From JAABYT01 sp041581935 (lineage in GTDB: Bacteria > Pseudomonadota > Gammaproteobacteria > HK1), in NCBI GenBank assembly GCA_041581935.1, contig JBFICP010000025.1, forward strand, positions 1 to 21,044: DNA of 21,044 bases, written 5' to 3'. Below the pieces are notes generated by a model that saw nothing but the letters and a program-made list of their open reading frames with translations, was not told the DNA's origin and did not search any database. Made by a program: the position numbers and the translations under genes. The first letter of the stretch is position 1, and the number at the start of each line of letters is the position of its first letter. Below are positions 6,857 through 15,007 of this stretch, piece by piece.

Positions 6857-7603
6857 TTATTTGTCCGCCGTTCGGGCGCCCAGGGTGCGGATAGCCCGCT
6901 CGGCGGCGGCCAGATGGGCGAGATTATCGAACTCGCGCGAGGGGCTTTCCTCGCTGCCGCGGCCGAGCTCACGAACCCGTGCAAGCAGCAACGGCAATGC
7001 GCGTACCACGTTGTCGACAATCGTGATGCTGGCCGTTCGTGATGTTCGTGACATGGGATTGAGGTCCACGGTTACGACGGCTTTACCCATTTTGCGCAGA
7101 GCCTGGCAGCGATCGCCGTCTTCCAGAGGAACAAATATTGCGTCCGCTCTGTGAATTCCCTCGGGGTGCACGAACCGGCGATTGGAGTCGAGAAATTCGA
7201 GCTCGGCATTTGTCGATGGCATCAGCACGTTTCGCGCACCGTGCTGCTCGAGCCAGCTTCGAATAGCCATCTCGCGCTGCTTCGATGCATGGAAAATATT
7301 CACCTCGAGCGGCGCGCCGAGGGCCGCGCCCAAGGTCACGAGATCGCCCGCCACCAGAGCGGCAACATTGCCGTTGACCGAGATCACCGGATAACGTGCG
7401 TTCAACAGCAAGCGCGCGGCGGCATCGATAGCGGCGCGCGCAAAGTCGTGGGTCTTTTCACCGAGCAGATAGTCGTAGGCTTCGCCTCGCCCGTGGGCGA
7501 TCAAGCCGTGTGGCGATGTGACGCCCTTTTCCACGCCCGCGACGATGGCGTCTCGAAGCCGCAGCGACTCGTAGCGGGGATGAGACTCGGGAACGTCGCT
7601 CAC
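6857..7603 (-). CDS. 4-phosphopantoate--beta-alanine ligase, archaeal type (PPS)
   Basis: This 248-aa protein matches archaeal phosphopantothenate synthetase (PF02006), which joins 4-phosphopantoate and beta-alanine with ATP to give 4'-phosphopantothenate for CoA. The family motifs occur in order: HPRY (8-11), GLIAHGRGEAYDYLLGE (33-49), SVNGNVAALV (75-84), VPLEDGDR (158-165), VDLNPMSRT (179-187) and ITIVDN (193-198). The length is close to the Thermococcus enzyme. The GTG start overlaps the stop of the pantoate kinase gene (GTGA, 7600-7603), so translation is coupled. Normal bacteria use PanC and pantothenate kinase for this part of the pathway. Base composition looks like the host's, which argues against very recent transfer. 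The family assignment is strong. That it acts in CoA synthesis is inference from the intact motifs and its partner. Confidence 0.92.
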   Translation of the reverse strand: MSDVPESHPRYESLRLRDAIVAGVEKGVTSPHGLIAHGRGEAYDYLLGEKTHDFARAAIDAAARLLLNARYPVISVNGNVAALVAGDLVTLGAALGAPLEVNIFHASKQREMAIRSWLEQHGARNVLMPSTNAELEFLDSNRRFVHPEGIHRADAIFVPLEDGDRCQALRKMGKAVVTVDLNPMSRTSRTASITIVDNVVRALPLLLARVRELGRGSEESPSREFDNLAHLAAAERAIRTLGARTADK

Positions 7604-8436
7604 CCGACGATCTCCACCCGCCGCGTTGCAAGTCGGGTTGTCTTGGCGCCGCTGAATGGAACGTCGCTGAACACCGCGTTACCGAGCATGATCATCGACG
7701 CAGTTCCTCCGGCCTTCTCGCACTCGCCGATGGCGCGCTTGACATCGTCGTCGGCAAGAAGTCCGCTTTGAACGGAAAATTCCTTGCCGACTTCGATGTA
7801 CCTGGCAAACTCCGTTTCGGCGCGATCCTTGAGCTCGCTGAGTGCTTCGAGCGCCGCAGTGGCAGCAGCGTTGATACGCTCACGTTGCTCGGGGTGACCG
7901 ATAACGTCCCGGGTGTTGATTGGACTGAAGTAACGGTAGTAAACGTCCTGCTCCGGTACGGGTAGCCGGATGGCCGCAAGCGGATCGCCGGGAACCAGCT
8001 TGACGAGACAACCACCATTGAATTGACCGGCGATGTCGCCGAGGCCGGTCAGATTCTCCACCTCCGCAACATGCGCGGCCATGCCCAGCTCGCGCTCGGT
8101 TTTTCCGAGGTCGAGAAGCGTGTTGATGGCGAACGCGGTGGCGAGCGAAGAGGCGCCGCTCAACCCAAATCCACCGCTCAGCGGCAACTGCGTTCGGATG
8201 TCGATTCGCAATGCAACGTCGGAGAGCTTCGCGACAACTGAGCGGACCGTGACGAAATCGATCGCCTCTCCATTGAAAATGACCGATGTCGACGCGTCTC
8301 GCGTCACGGCCACGTTTACACCGTCGGCGACGGTAAAACCCATCCCGAGCGAGTGCATCTTCGCCGGGTCTTCGTCGACAACAATCTTGAATACGCCGGA
8401 TATGTTTCCCGGCGCGAAAGCCATGGCCGTGCTCAT
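7600..8436 (-). CDS. Pantoate kinase, archaeal GHMP type (PoK)
   Basis: This 278-aa GHMP-superfamily kinase resembles archaeal pantoate kinase, which phosphorylates pantoate with ATP to 4-phosphopantoate. The N-terminus reads AFAPGNISGVF, like the APGHITGFF of archaeal PoK. The ATP loop is PLSGGFGLSGAS (85-96), the PoK variant of the GHMP motif. VENLTGLGDIAGQFNGG (126-142) carries the conserved Gly-Leu-Gly-Asp with Asp134. The third motif is GGTASMIMLGNAVF (243-256). ATG 8436 is chosen; ATG 8424 (Met5) is the alternative, and no strong ribosome binding site separates them. It overlaps the ligase gene by 4 nt. Homoserine kinase or mevalonate-pathway kinases are less likely because of these motifs and the ligase partner. 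Confidence 0.9.
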   Translation of the reverse strand: MSTAMAFAPGNISGVFKIVVDEDPAKMHSLGMGFTVADGVNVAVTRDASTSVIFNGEAIDFVTVRSVVAKLSDVALRIDIRTQLPLSGGFGLSGASSLATAFAINTLLDLGKTERELGMAAHVAEVENLTGLGDIAGQFNGGCLVKLVPGDPLAAIRLPVPEQDVYYRYFSPINTRDVIGHPEQRERINAAATAALEALSELKDRAETEFARYIEVGKEFSVQSGLLADDDVKRAIGECEKAGGTASMIMLGNAVFSDVPFSGAKTTRLATRRVEIVG

Positions 8437-8487
8437 GAGTTTCCGGTCGGTTGGGTCAGCTCGTAAATGGGGCACTCGAAGGCGGGC

Positions 8488-8516
8488 ATTATGGCAGCAG
8501 ACAGGTCCGCTTTCGA
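8488..8516 (-). promoter_or_regulatory. Promoter candidate for the pantoate kinase-ligase operon
   Basis: On the minus strand, TCGAAA (8516-8511) and CATAAT (8493-8488) are spaced by 17 nt, with 4/6 and 5/6 matches to sigma-70 boxes. The expected transcript start is near 8480, giving a leader of about 45 nt before ATG 8436. It lies in the 172-nt gap shared with the divergent isochorismatase-family gene. Confidence 0.45.
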
Positions 8517-8608
8517 TAGCATCGGCATCCACCGCTCGACAGGCGCGGATCGTCGATTTGCGTTAGCATCGCCCCGCGTGCCACCGGTTTTCGAGGCTCA
8601 CACAGCGC

Positions 8609-9196
8609 ATGCCCAGTAATCTGCTCATTGAGGTCGATGATTCGGTATTGGTGGTTGTGGATGTGCAGCAACGCTTCCTCGAAAAGCTTCCCGACGCCGA
8701 GGCCACACTTCTGCTCGCGCGAATCTGCTGGCTGATCGGCGTCGCGCAATGGACCCACGTGCCGCGGGTAGTTACCGCTGAGGATGTCTCCCGTAACGGC
8801 CCCGTGCATCCCGACGTCGCGGCTGCGCTCGCCGACGGACTTCGGGTTCATGACAAGCTGCACTTCGGGTTGACGGCCGAGACGCAGGTTATGCGCGCGA
8901 TCCGCGCGACCAAGCGCCGAACGGCCGTTCTCGTCGGGCTCGAAACCGACGTATGCGTATGCCAATCGGCACTCGGATTGCTCGCGCAGGACTACCGCGT
9001 GGTCGTGGTCGCGGATGCCATCGGGTCACCGGGTCCCGATCACGCGTACGGCCTGCAACGCATGCGCGCCGCCGGTGTCGTCGTGGTGGGACTCAAGGGG
9101 CTTTTTTACGAGTGGATGCGAACGGTGGCGCGAGCCGAGCAGTTTCACGCCGAGTGCGATGACTCTCTGCCGCTGCCCTCGAGCGTTCGGTTGTGA
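8609..9196 (+). CDS. Isochorismatase-family cysteine hydrolase
   Basis: This 195-aa cytoplasmic protein has the isochorismatase/nicotinamidase fold. The expected catalytic triad is visible: Asp18 in VVVDVQQRF, Lys83 in HDKLHFG, and Cys116 in GLETDVCVCQSA, where the usual GIExHVC motif is recognisable. Family members hydrolyse isochorismate, nicotinamide, N-carbamoyl compounds or biuret, so the substrate cannot be told. The nicotinamidase-type metal site (D-x-H-x-x-x-H) is not seen; TAEDVSRNG stands at that position, so it is probably a general YcaC/ribonuclease-like hydrolase of this superfamily rather than PncA. Start ATG 8609 has GAGG at 8593-8596, a bit far. The gene is divergent from the pantoate kinase operon. 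Confidence 0.85.
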   Translation: MPSNLLIEVDDSVLVVVDVQQRFLEKLPDAEATLLLARICWLIGVAQWTHVPRVVTAEDVSRNGPVHPDVAAALADGLRVHDKLHFGLTAETQVMRAIRATKRRTAVLVGLETDVCVCQSALGLLAQDYRVVVVADAIGSPGPDHAYGLQRMRAAGVVVVGLKGLFYEWMRTVARAEQFHAECDDSLPLPSSVRL

Positions 9197-9301
9197 AAGG
9201 CGACAATTGTGGCAAATCTCACAGCGGCACGAGCTTCGGCGTTGAAGCGCCACGGCGGCGTTCTCATACTGATCGCGTGCGGTTGACGGAAGCGGACTGC
9301 T

Positions 9302-10171
9302 GTGCGTATTCGAAACTACAAGCTCGTAGGCCACTGGCACCGTATGTCCAGGGATGTCGGCGGCGAACTCGACGAGCTTCGCTTCGTCGTCATGCATTAC
9401 ACCGCCGGCGGTTCGGGCGCTGCGTCTCGGGACTACATGTTGAAATCGCCGACGCAGAAGCAGAAGCTTCTCGGTGCCGGCAGGAAAATCTACGCGTCGG
9501 CACACGTTATCGTCGACCGCGACGGCAGCGTGTGGCAGATCGTCCCGTTCAATCGCAAAGCGCGCCACGCAGGACGCTCCAGCTGGAAGGGATTGCAGTC
9601 ACTGAACCGCTGTTCCATCGGAATCGAGATTGCCAACTACGGATGGCTCGATCCGCAGGGTGACGGAAGCTACAAGCGGCCCGATACGCCGCGCTTCGCT
9701 GCCGAGGACGTGGTCGTGGCGCCCATGCCGTCCGAGACCCGCGAGATGGGATGGGAGAACTATACCGAGTCGCAGCTCGAAGCGGTCGCGCAGGTCACGC
9801 GCGCCCTGGTCTACGCCTATCCGTCCATCAGTGAAGTCCTCGGACACCAGGAGATCGCACCGGGGCGCAAGTTCGACCCCGGGCCGGCGTTCCCCATGCA
9901 GTGTTTCCGTAACCTGCTCGATGACCGCGGTATCGGCGCGCTGGAGGGCGAGCCGGACGAGCGCGAGCCGGCGCCGGAGCGTTACGAGACCACGACCCGG
10001 CTGAACATCCGCGGCGGGGCCGGCGTCGAGTTCGAGAAGTTGGATGTGAGCCCGCTGGCGCCGGGCACCGTCGTCGAGTATCAGGACCGCGACGGGCCGT
10101 GGACGAAAGTCAGTGTGGACGGGACCGACATTATCGGCTGGGTCCACAGCGGCTATCTGCGCCTGGTCTGA
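9302..10171 (+). CDS. N-acetylmuramoyl-L-alanine amidase with C-terminal SH3 domain
   Basis: This 289-aa protein has an Amidase_2 (AmpD-like) domain, which cuts the bond between N-acetylmuramic acid and L-alanine in cell-wall fragments. Zinc ligands can be placed at His32 (FVVMHYTAGG), His182 (LGHQEIAPGRKFDPG) and Asp192. Glu109 in SIGIEIANYG matches the catalytic glutamate. A Pro/Glu linker (about 215-228) is followed by a bacterial SH3-like domain (about 230-289: TTRLNIRGGAG..., IIGWVHSGYLRLV). No signal peptide is visible. A cytosolic muropeptide-recycling role like AmpD, or release by lysis or a phage-like route, must be considered. The start is GTG 9302, with GGAAG about 12 nt upstream. 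The stop is 3 nt from the convergent gene's stop. Confidence 0.88.
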   Translation: MRIRNYKLVGHWHRMSRDVGGELDELRFVVMHYTAGGSGAASRDYMLKSPTQKQKLLGAGRKIYASAHVIVDRDGSVWQIVPFNRKARHAGRSSWKGLQSLNRCSIGIEIANYGWLDPQGDGSYKRPDTPRFAAEDVVVAPMPSETREMGWENYTESQLEAVAQVTRALVYAYPSISEVLGHQEIAPGRKFDPGPAFPMQCFRNLLDDRGIGALEGEPDEREPAPERYETTTRLNIRGGAGVEFEKLDVSPLAPGTVVEYQDRDGPWTKVSVDGTDIIGWVHSGYLRLV

Positions 10172-10174
10172 GCG

Positions 10175-10597
10175 TTATTTGTCGAGCAGAATCTTTCCCG
10201 AGCCCGGGCGCGCGCCGGGGATACCCATGCCCCCGCCAACTCCGGGCGGTGCGGCGCTCGGTACGACAATACGCGAGCTCTCCTCGCGCACCATTTCCTT
10301 GGCGCGCTCGTTGAGGCGCTCGATGGCGCCTTTGACGCCCTCGGCGAACTGGCTGAAGGCATCGTCCAGGGACTCGGCCTCAATGGGAAATTGCACCGGA
10401 AGCGGTCCCATCTGGGTCATGAGGTTGGTCTCTCCGATGTAGATAACATCGCGCCCGGGGTCCGTGCTGCCGTCGGCCTTAACCGGAGTCAGGCGCCGGA
10501 CCGATGCCGCGCGCAGGTCGGTGAATACTTCCTCGAGGTGGAGATTGTCCTTATCGACGCTGATTTCGGCCGCGCCGGTACGATTCTCGTCACTCAC
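10175..10597 (-). CDS. Conserved-looking small protein with Gly/Pro tail, unknown function
   Basis: I do not recognise this 140-aa soluble protein. A beta-rich section (about 35-75, with DVIYIGETNLMTQMGPLPVQF) is followed by an acidic helix rich in charged residues (about 75-107, with AEGVKGAIERLNERAKEM) that could form a coiled coil. The tail (113-140) is rich in Gly, Pro and Ala and ends KILLDK. I chose GTG 10597 because GGGAG lies about 9 nt upstream; the frame runs upstream but only with Arg/Pro-rich noise. It lies 85 nt after the RND pump gene on the same strand and may be cotranscribed with it. No function is claimed. Confidence 0.65.
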   Translation of the reverse strand: MSDENRTGAAEISVDKDNLHLEEVFTDLRAASVRRLTPVKADGSTDPGRDVIYIGETNLMTQMGPLPVQFPIEAESLDDAFSQFAEGVKGAIERLNERAKEMVREESSRIVVPSAAPPGVGGGMGIPGARPGSGKILLDK

Positions 10598-10682
10598 TGT
10601 TGGCTCTCCCGCGCGCGTCGCTGGCGGACGGCGCCTGTCCGTATGCTTCTGTAAAGGCTCGACTTTAGCACAATCCGGGCAT

Positions 10683-13600
10683 TCAGGCCGGGGACGCGGC
10701 CGGGGCCGGCACACGGAAGAATATGGCGTAGAACACCGGCACGACGATCATCGTGAGTACGGTGGCGACCATCAGGCCGAATATGACGGTGACCGCCATG
10801 GATATGAAAAAGGCATCGAAAATGAGCGGAATCATGCCGAGCGCCGTGGTCAGCGCCGCCATGGCCACCGGTCGCAGCCTGCTGACACCGGACTCGACGA
10901 TGGCTGCGTAGATGTCACCAATCCGGGTTTTCTGAAGCTCGATTTCGTCGATCAGCACGATTGCGTTCTTGATCAGCATGCCTGACAGGCTCATGAACCC
11001 GAGCAGCGCCATGAATCCGAACGGCTGGCGGGTGAGCAGCAAGCCGGCCGTCACACCGATGATGGCGAGCGGCACGCACAGCCAGATGACGAGCGGCTGG
11101 CGCAGCGCATTGAACAGTCCGATAACGATCAGCACCATGGAGAGCAGAAAAAACGGCAGGCTCGCGGCGATGCCGGCCTGCGCCCGGCTCGAGTCCCGGT
11201 ACTCGCCCCACCACTCGATCTCGTATTCCGGTCCCATGTCGAGCGCTTCGATCTCGGGCTGGATTCGGCGCAGAAGCGCACTGGCGGTCCCGACTTTCGG
11301 ATCGGTGTGCACGGTAATCGTGGATTTCCGGTTCAAGCGTTGAACGATTTCGTCCTCGAACCCGGTTTCGAACGCCGAAACCACCTGACGCAGAGGAATA
11401 TTCTTCTGGGCGGCTGGGCTCCAGATCTGCAGATTCTGGATGCTCGAGACCTCGCTGCGTTCGGCTTCCGGCGCGCGGATGATGATGGGCAAAAGCTCGT
11501 CTCCTTCGCGATACACACCCACGCGCAGACCCTCGAAGCCGATGGCGATGGTCAGCGCGACGTCGGGTGTGGCGACGCCGGCATAGTTCGCTTCCTCCTC
11601 GGAAACGACCGGACGTATGACTTTTACCTGCTGACGCCAGTCGGTACGAATGGCCTTGGCATCGCCGTCCTCATGCAGGATTTCCATCGCCTGGCTCGCC
11701 AGCGATCTCAGCGTTTCCGGATTCGGTCCACTGAACCGGATCTGGATCTTGCCGCCAGAGCCGGGGCCGAGAATGAACTTACGGCCGTAAACCTCCGCGT
11801 CGGGGAACAGCTCGGGGAGCTCCTGCTCGGCCTGCGCAATCAGGGCGTCGATCTTGGTGTAGTCATCGACATCGACCAGAAACTGCGCGTACGCGCTGTT
11901 GACCTTCTCCGGTGCATAGGTAAGCAGAAAACGCAGCCCGCCGGCGCCGCCGAGCGTCGTCACGTGAGTCGTGCCGTCGAGCGTCTGCAAATACTGCTCC
12001 ACCTCTGACGCCGTCGCCATGGTCTCGTCGATGTGGGTGCCCTGGGGCAGCCAGAAATCCACCATGAACTGGGGCCGCGTGGAGTTCGGAAAGAATGTGT
12101 TGTCGACGTACCGGAATCCCCACAGCGAGACCGCGAACAAACCGAGCACCACGAGCACCGTGATGGTGCGAAAGCGGATGGCGAGTCCGAGGAATGTCCG
12201 GTAGGCGGTATAAAAAGCGCCCGCGTACGCCTCCGATTCCTGTCCGGCCTGCCCGCCGGGTTGCGCCTGCGACGGCTTCAGGAACATGACGCACAGGAGC
12301 GGCGTGACCGTCACCGCCGTCACCCACGAGAGCCCCAGGGAGATGAACACGACCTTGAACAGCGAGCGGCAGAACTCGCCGGTGGAATCGTCGGAGAGCC
12401 CGATAGCGCCGAACGCCATGATGGCCACGGCGGTCGCGCCGAGCAGCGGCATGGAGGTCTGCGCGACCACCTCCTTGGCGGCCTCGGCGGCTTCCTGGCC
12501 TTGCTTGGTGCGCACGAGCACGCCGTCGACCACGACGATGGCGTTGTCCACCAGCATGCCCAGCGCGATGATGAGCGCGCCGAGCGAGATGCGTTCCAGC
12601 GCCACCTCCCAGGGGCCCATGAAGATGAACGTGCCGCAGATGGTCAGCGCCAGGACGAAGCCGATGATGAGGCCGCTGCGAACACCCATGAACAGAAGCA
12701 GGACCACGATGACGATTGCGACTGCCTGTCCCAGGCTCTCGAGAAAGCCGTCGATGGCGGCAGTTACCGCATCGGACTGCAGTGAGATGATGCCGAACTC
12801 GATTCCGAGCGGCGTGCGCGGCAGCAGCTCGCGCGCGCGCTTCTCCACGGCGGCGCCCATGGTCACAACGTTGCCGCCGCTCACAGTCGAGATGCCAAGC
12901 CCTATGGCACGATGTCCGTCGTAGCGCAGCAGCTGCGTCGGCGGCTCGACGTAGCCGCGGCGAACGTCGGCGACATCCCTGAGATAGATCTGGCCCTTAC
13001 CGGACTCGCCAACGCCGCTCAAAAGCAGGTCTTCGAACTCGCGCACAGAGCTAAAGGTGCCGGTCGGCTCGACCGCGATGAACGACGGACCCACCTGCAC
13101 GCGTCCGGCGTCGGAGACGATGTTCTTGTCGCGCAGCCCCTCGACGATTTGCGTCGGTTGAATACCGAGCTGTGACATGCGATCGCGGTTCGGTTCCACG
13201 TAGACTGCTTCGGTGCGCGCACCCCAGAACTCGATCTTGGAGACATCCGGAACCAACAACAGCTCGCGGCGCAGGAACTTGGCGTACTCCTTGAGCTCCG
13301 CGTCGCTGTACTCGTCGCCGTAGATTGCGACGAACACGCCGAACACGTCGCCGTAATCGTCGTTGACGATTGACGGACCGGCGCCCGGCGGCAACTTGCT
13401 CTGCACGTCGCCGACCTTGCGGCGAAGCTCGTCCCACACTTGAGGCAATGACGCCTTGTCGTACTGGTCCTTAATACGTACGGTGACGGTGGAGAGACCA
13501 CGATCCGACTTTGACTCGACCTCTTTCAGCTGGCCGAGCTGCTGGACCGCCTGCTCGATCTTGTCGCTGACCTCCTGCTCCACCTCCAGGGCTGTCGCGC

Positions 13601-13757
13601 CGGGATACGGCGTGATGACCAGCGCTTCCTTGATGGTGAACTCGGGATCTTCGAGTCTTGCAAGGCCGCTGAAGGAAAGGATGCCGGCGCCGAAGAGCAC
13701 CACGGCCAGCACCGTGGTCGTCGTGCGATTACGAAGGGAAAAATCGGCGAGATTCAT
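10683..13757 (-). CDS. RND efflux pump inner-membrane subunit (HAE-1 type)
   Basis: This 1024-aa protein is a full-length resistance-nodulation-division exporter of the AcrB/TriC class, using the proton gradient to drive drugs or other hydrophobic compounds from the periplasm through a tripartite pump. It shows the standard order: first helix at the N-terminus, periplasmic porter domain (ITPYPGATALEVEQEV; LPPGAGPSIVNDDYGDVF), helices 2-6 (about 340-490), second periplasmic loop and helices 8-12. In helix 4, ALGMLVDNAIVVVDG carries Asp404, but Asn405 replaces the second Asp of AcrB. GMLIKNAIVLIDEIE near 960 supplies the Lys of helix 10. The adaptor gene precedes it by 23 nt. No outer-membrane channel gene is in the window, so the pump probably shares a TolC-like channel encoded elsewhere. 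The substrate is unknown. Confidence 0.93.
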   Translation of the reverse strand: MNLADFSLRNRTTTTVLAVVLFGAGILSFSGLARLEDPEFTIKEALVITPYPGATALEVEQEVSDKIEQAVQQLGQLKEVESKSDRGLSTVTVRIKDQYDKASLPQVWDELRRKVGDVQSKLPPGAGPSIVNDDYGDVFGVFVAIYGDEYSDAELKEYAKFLRRELLLVPDVSKIEFWGARTEAVYVEPNRDRMSQLGIQPTQIVEGLRDKNIVSDAGRVQVGPSFIAVEPTGTFSSVREFEDLLLSGVGESGKGQIYLRDVADVRRGYVEPPTQLLRYDGHRAIGLGISTVSGGNVVTMGAAVEKRARELLPRTPLGIEFGIISLQSDAVTAAIDGFLESLGQAVAIVIVVLLLFMGVRSGLIIGFVLALTICGTFIFMGPWEVALERISLGALIIALGMLVDNAIVVVDGVLVRTKQGQEAAEAAKEVVAQTSMPLLGATAVAIMAFGAIGLSDDSTGEFCRSLFKVVFISLGLSWVTAVTVTPLLCVMFLKPSQAQPGGQAGQESEAYAGAFYTAYRTFLGLAIRFRTITVLVVLGLFAVSLWGFRYVDNTFFPNSTRPQFMVDFWLPQGTHIDETMATASEVEQYLQTLDGTTHVTTLGGAGGLRFLLTYAPEKVNSAYAQFLVDVDDYTKIDALIAQAEQELPELFPDAEVYGRKFILGPGSGGKIQIRFSGPNPETLRSLASQAMEILHEDGDAKAIRTDWRQQVKVIRPVVSEEEANYAGVATPDVALTIAIGFEGLRVGVYREGDELLPIIIRAPEAERSEVSSIQNLQIWSPAAQKNIPLRQVVSAFETGFEDEIVQRLNRKSTITVHTDPKVGTASALLRRIQPEIEALDMGPEYEIEWWGEYRDSSRAQAGIAASLPFFLLSMVLIVIGLFNALRQPLVIWLCVPLAIIGVTAGLLLTRQPFGFMALLGFMSLSGMLIKNAIVLIDEIELQKTRIGDIYAAIVESGVSRLRPVAMAALTTALGMIPLIFDAFFISMAVTVIFGLMVATVLTMIVVPVFYAIFFRVPAPAASPA

Positions 13758-13780
13758 CTAAGCATCGAGCGACAGAAAAG

Positions 13781-14896
13781 CTATCGCTGCAGGAGTCGCA
13801 CTTGCATGCCGTCTCGCAGCTGGTTGACGCCCGAGATAGCCACCAGCTCGCCTTCCTCCAGGCCCGCCGTGACAACGACTCTGTCTTTGACCATGTCTCC
13901 CAGTTCCACTGGTGCACGGCTCACGGTTTTCGATTCGGGATCGAGCTTCCAGACGAAGGGTTTCCCGCTGTCGTCGGCGAGCGCCGCGCTCACCGGAATC
14001 GACCAGGCGCGATCCGGATCCACCGTTACCTGCACGCTAGCCGTCATCCCGGGCAGAATGTTGACGTTGCCCGGGTTCTTGAAGTTGAGCTTGACGGAGA
14101 ACGTGCGCGTCACCGGATCGGCAGCCGACGCGAATTCCTTGATCCAGGCGGGAAACTCGAGATGCGGAAGCGCGCTGACGATGACCTCGGGCTTGAGCGC
14201 CTCCAATCTGCCGTCACCTTCGCTTGGCGGCGGGCCCTGTGCGACGTCGCGCTCCGGGACGTTAATCTCGATCTCCAGTGTCGAGGTATCCTGAAGCACC
14301 AGCACCGGTTCCTTGGCCTGAACGTTCTGGAAGTCTTCCACGAGCTTGCGCGCCATGCGTCCGGAGAACGGTGCGCGCAGCTTCGTATCGTCATACGCTT
14401 TTTTGGCAACTGCGAGATTGGCCTTGGCGACGTCCACCGCCCGCTTGTGGGTGTCGATGGTTTCGGTGGAAATGGCGCCGGGGTCTTCCTTATAGATATT
14501 CAGGCTACGCCGCAAATCGGCCTCTGCCTTGCGTAGATTCGCCTGGGACGCCTTCAGGTCAGCCTCGTAGTCGCGCGCATCGAGGCGCGCCAGAACCTCC
14601 CCCTGAACCACGTCGTCGCCTTCCCTGACGTAGAATTCCTCGATACGTCCACCGACCTCGAATCCCATATCGGCGTGCTGAAATGCGCGAATGCTGCCTG
14701 GATACTCCCGCCGCGACGCGGCATCGGCTTTGCCGATCGTCTGCACCTTGATCGGTCGAACAATCGGCTCCGATTCCACTACCGGCTCGTCGCAGCCGGA
14801 GACGATCGTGCCCATGCACGCGGCGACGATAAACAAACGTGCCCGAGGACAGGTTCGACGGCGGCATGATCCGAGTATGCATCCCGGCAGTTTCAT
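13781..14896 (-). CDS. RND efflux periplasmic adaptor lipoprotein (HlyD/AcrA-like)
   Basis: This 371-aa protein is the membrane-fusion subunit of the efflux pump encoded next to it. The signal peptide ends in the lipobox VSGC with Cys35, suggesting N-terminal lipidation. A lipoyl (biotinyl-like) half domain begins about residue 65 with GFEVGGRIEEFYVREGDDV, followed by a helical hairpin with Asp/Ala/Lys-rich heptads (about 110-170), LRAPFSGRMARKLVEDFQNV, then beta-barrel and membrane-proximal domains (INVPERDVAQG; DPVTRTFSVKLNF; ILPGMTASVQV). The start ATG 14896 is supported by the signal peptide only; the open frame upstream to 15190 overlaps the YeeE gene and is not protein-like. It is probably cotranscribed with the pump gene. 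Confidence 0.92.
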   Translation of the reverse strand: MKLPGCILGSCRRRTCPRARLFIVAACMGTIVSGCDEPVVESEPIVRPIKVQTIGKADAASRREYPGSIRAFQHADMGFEVGGRIEEFYVREGDDVVQGEVLARLDARDYEADLKASQANLRKAEADLRRSLNIYKEDPGAISTETIDTHKRAVDVAKANLAVAKKAYDDTKLRAPFSGRMARKLVEDFQNVQAKEPVLVLQDTSTLEIEINVPERDVAQGPPPSEGDGRLEALKPEVIVSALPHLEFPAWIKEFASAADPVTRTFSVKLNFKNPGNVNILPGMTASVQVTVDPDRAWSIPVSAALADDSGKPFVWKLDPESKTVSRAPVELGDMVKDRVVVTAGLEEGELVAISGVNQLRDGMQVRLLQR

Positions 14897-14982
14897 GATC
14901 GAAAAGTTTGCCCCCCCGACGGACCGCAAAACTCTAACCGCCAGTGTGGAGCAAGTAAATGGCGGGTTGCGTCCCCCCTTTT

Positions 14983-15007
14983 GGCGCGAGCTTGCCCGCC
15001 TCCTACA
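14983..15007 (-). repeat. REP-like GC-rich element
   Basis: Read on the minus strand, TGTAGGAGGCGGGCAAGC (15007-14990) continues to CTCGCGCC. The TGTAGGAG...GGCAAGCTCGCGCC pattern resembles dispersed extragenic palindromes common in Pseudomonas and relatives. It overlaps the TAG stop of the YeeE gene and may also help end transcription; AAAA follows. The stem is imperfect. Confidence 0.45.

Noticed and set aside
6845..6880. GGCGG/CCGCC pairing with TTTT after the phosphopantothenate synthetase gene, as a terminator
   Set aside because: The stem is only about 5 bp with a long loop that includes the stop codon, so it is too weak to annotate.
9193..9663. Plus-strand open frame overlapping the amidase
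   Set aside because: It is a different frame of the amidase gene, Arg-rich and without motifs.
12033..12785. Plus-strand open frames (up to 250 codons) inside the RND pump gene
   Set aside because: They are low-complexity His/Glu/Arg-rich antisense products of a conserved pump gene.
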